From Bacteroidales bacterium (GTDB lineage: Bacteria > Bacteroidota > Bacteroidia > Bacteroidales > P3), in contig JAFWBF010000007.1 of NCBI GenBank assembly GCA_017507285.1, forward strand, positions 1 to 15,056: DNA of 15,056 nucleotides, written 5' to 3'. Position numbers and translations under genes: made by a program. Numbering within the stretch: position 1 is the stretch's first letter; every line of letters begins with the position of its first letter. Shown here in pieces: positions 13,539 to 15,056 of this stretch. Under the pieces are notes generated by a model that did not search any database, was not told where the DNA came from, and saw only the letters and a program-made list of their open reading frames with translations.

Positions 13539-15056
13539 ATGAACTACTCGTCAAAGATAGCCGAAGCTCTTAATCTCTCGCCCCGACAGGTTGAGAAGAC
13601 CATCGAACTGCTCGAAGGCGGTGCCACCGTTCCATTCATAGCCCGCTACCGCAAGGAAGCCACCGGTAGCCTCAACGAGGTGCAGATAGCCGCCATTCGC
13701 GATATGCTTATCAAATGTAAGGAGTTGGACAAGCGTCGCGAAAGTATAGTCCAATCTATTGAAGAACAAGGCAAACTTACGCCCGAACTCAAGAAGCAAC
13801 TGCTAACAGCCGAAACAATGACCGAACTCGAAGACTTATATCTTCCCTACAAACCAAAACGCAAAACTCGTGCCTCCATGGCTGTCGAGAAAGGTTTGGA
13901 ACCTTTGGCCAACAGTATTATGCTGCAACAAAATGTAGATATAGAGACATTGGCTGCCAAATATGTAAACGCAGAAAAAGGCGTAGCCGACCCCGACGAT
14001 GCCCTGGCCGGTGCCAGAGATATAATAGCCGAACGAATAAACGAAGACACTACAGCCCGCAACCGCATGCGAACCCTTTACCGCCGCTCGGCAATGCTTA
14101 CCGCCAAGGTGGCCAAAGGCAAAGAAGAAGAGGGCGAAAAGTACAGCTCGTGGTTCGACTGGGAAGAAAACATGATGAAAGCCCCATCACACAGAATACT
14201 GGCAATGTTTAGAGGCGAAAACGAGGGTTTCCTAAAAGTAAAGATACAACCCGACGACGACACCAAAGCCATTGAGCAACTTGAAAAACAATTTGTAAAG
14301 GGATACAACGACAGCTCGGAACAAGTTAAGATGGCAGTGAAAGATAGCTACAAACGACTCCTCGCCCCTTCGATGCAGACCGAATTTTATAACATACTGA
14401 AAGAGCGTGCCGATGCCGAAGCCATCAAAGTGTTTGCCGAAAACCTTCGCCAGCTGTTGCTTGCATCGCCTCTGGGACAGAAACGTGTGCTGGCCATTGA
14501 TCCGGGATTCCGCACAGGCTGCAAGGTGGTATGCCTCGACGCTCAAGGCAATCTTATTCACAACGAAACCATTTATCCTTTCACATCGGTAAGGGAAGAA
14601 CACGATTCGGTGAAGAAACTCGAGAGCCTTGTGGAAGCATTCAAGATAGAAGCCATAGCCATTGGCAATGGTACAGCCGGACGCGAAACGGAAGAGATAG
14701 TGAAACGTGCACGCTTCAAAAACAAAGTGATAGCCGTAATGGTAAGCGAAAACGGTGCATCCGTTTACTCGGCTTCCGATATTGCCCGTCAGGAGTTTCC
14801 GGACTATGACGTTACCGTTCGCGGTGCTGTGTCTATAGGTCGAAGGCTGATGGACCCACTGTCGGAGCTGGTAAAGATAGACCCCAAGGCAATAGGTGTA
14901 GGACAATACCAGCACGATGTAAACCAATCACTACTACACGAAAGCCTAAACGATGTGGTGGTAAGCTGTGTAAACAATGTTGGCGTGGAGCTGAACACTG
15001 CCAGCAAAGAGTTGCTAAGCTACGTGTCGGGCATAGGTCCGGTGTTGGCCAAAAAG
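13539..15056 (+). CDS. tex: Tex, RNA-binding transcriptional accessory protein (5' part; runs off the window)
   Basis: The only plus-strand gene. The frame opens at the ATG at 13539, the first ATG after an in-frame TAG at 13515, and is still open after 506 codons at the window edge. Tex proteins are usually above 700 residues, so the last helix-hairpin-helix part and the S1 RNA-binding domain are presumably outside. Visible features: the Tex N-terminal helical domain (EGGATVPFIARYRKEATG at 26-43, then LEDLYLPYKPKRKTRA at 97-112), a YqgF/RNase H-like domain from about 315 (RVLAIDPGFRTGCK; AIGNGTAGRETE; SENGASVYSASDIA) and the start of the helix-hairpin-helix region (SGIGPVLAKK at the edge). 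Tex binds nucleic acid and affects transcription and gene expression; its exact role is unsettled. Sampled GC of 38-62% per 60 bases is mostly well above the other genes. Confidence 0.95.
   Translation, partial: MNYSSKIAEALNLSPRQVEKTIELLEGGATVPFIARYRKEATGSLNEVQIAAIRDMLIKCKELDKRRESIVQSIEEQGKLTPELKKQLLTAETMTELEDLYLPYKPKRKTRASMAVEKGLEPLANSIMLQQNVDIETLAAKYVNAEKGVADPDDALAGARDIIAERINEDTTARNRMRTLYRRSAMLTAKVAKGKEEEGEKYSSWFDWEENMMKAPSHRILAMFRGENEGFLKVKIQPDDDTKAIEQLEKQFVKGYNDSSEQVKMAVKDSYKRLLAPSMQTEFYNILKERADAEAIKVFAENLRQLLLASPLGQKRVLAIDPGFRTGCKVVCLDAQGNLIHNETIYPFTSVREEHDSVKKLESLVEAFKIEAIAIGNGTAGRETEEIVKRARFKNKVIAVMVSENGASVYSASDIARQEFPDYDVTVRGAVSIGRRLMDPLSELVKIDPKAIGVGQYQHDVNQSLLHESLNDVVVSCVNNVGVELNTASKELLSYVSGIGPVLAKK

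Noticed and set aside
14232..14927. 231-residue minus-strand frame
   Set aside because: It is antisense to tex, whose sense frame matches a known family from end to end. The higher GC there lowers stop frequency and opens shadow frames.

Overview
The window looks like a chromosomal segment of a low-GC Bacteroidota bacterium, most likely Bacteroidales, that has a type IX secretion system (T9SS). Three things support this. Two large exported proteins end in a T9SS-type C-terminal sorting domain (a YPNPA motif, then a GVY motif, then a basic tail). Candidate promoters fit the Bacteroidota -33 TTTG / -7 TAnnTTTG pattern rather than -35/-10. Genes start behind A/T-rich leaders without a clear Shine-Dalgarno sequence. 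I cannot name a genus.

Layout from left to right. Bases 1-328 carry no gene. They hold a striking array of seven 10-bp GAGTC/GACTC cores at a 22-23 bp period (94-240) and the terminator of the next gene. From 329 to 10785 every gene is on the minus strand: a secreted M6-family metalloprotease with four InlB-like repeats and a T9SS tail (329-3733); a monofunctional biotin-protein ligase, birA (3810-4547); acetate kinase, ackA, with its own terminator and promoter (4790-5995); a possible 44-residue membrane protein (6045-6179); then a compact five-gene run transcribed as pth, coaX, an outer-membrane barrel-like protein, a TPR protein and lptC (10785 down to 6215). Its genes overlap or lie 6-60 bases apart, and it seems to start from a -7 box at 10863-10870.

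Bases 10876-11308 are gene-free. They hold a second degenerate array, four 10-bp cores exactly 22 bp apart (10951-11026), a further 22-bp-spaced direct repeat, two short hairpins and a strong terminator. A second T9SS cargo protein follows on the minus strand (11309-13207): choice-of-anchor-type N-terminus, a thioredoxin-like Omp28-type segment with CPNC, and a T9SS tail. It is divergent from tex on the plus strand (13539 to the window edge, incomplete), whose GC content is visibly higher than that of its neighbours.

How the genes work together: pth (translation) and coaX (CoA synthesis) sit at the head of an envelope-biogenesis operon ending in lptC. The OMP and TPR genes between them probably act in the envelope. 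The two T9SS cargo proteins are separate units, each with its own promoter and terminator. The most unusual content is the pair of 22-bp-period core arrays. Both lie just beyond the terminator of a T9SS cargo gene and use the same geometry with different core sequences. I do not recognise them as any described element.
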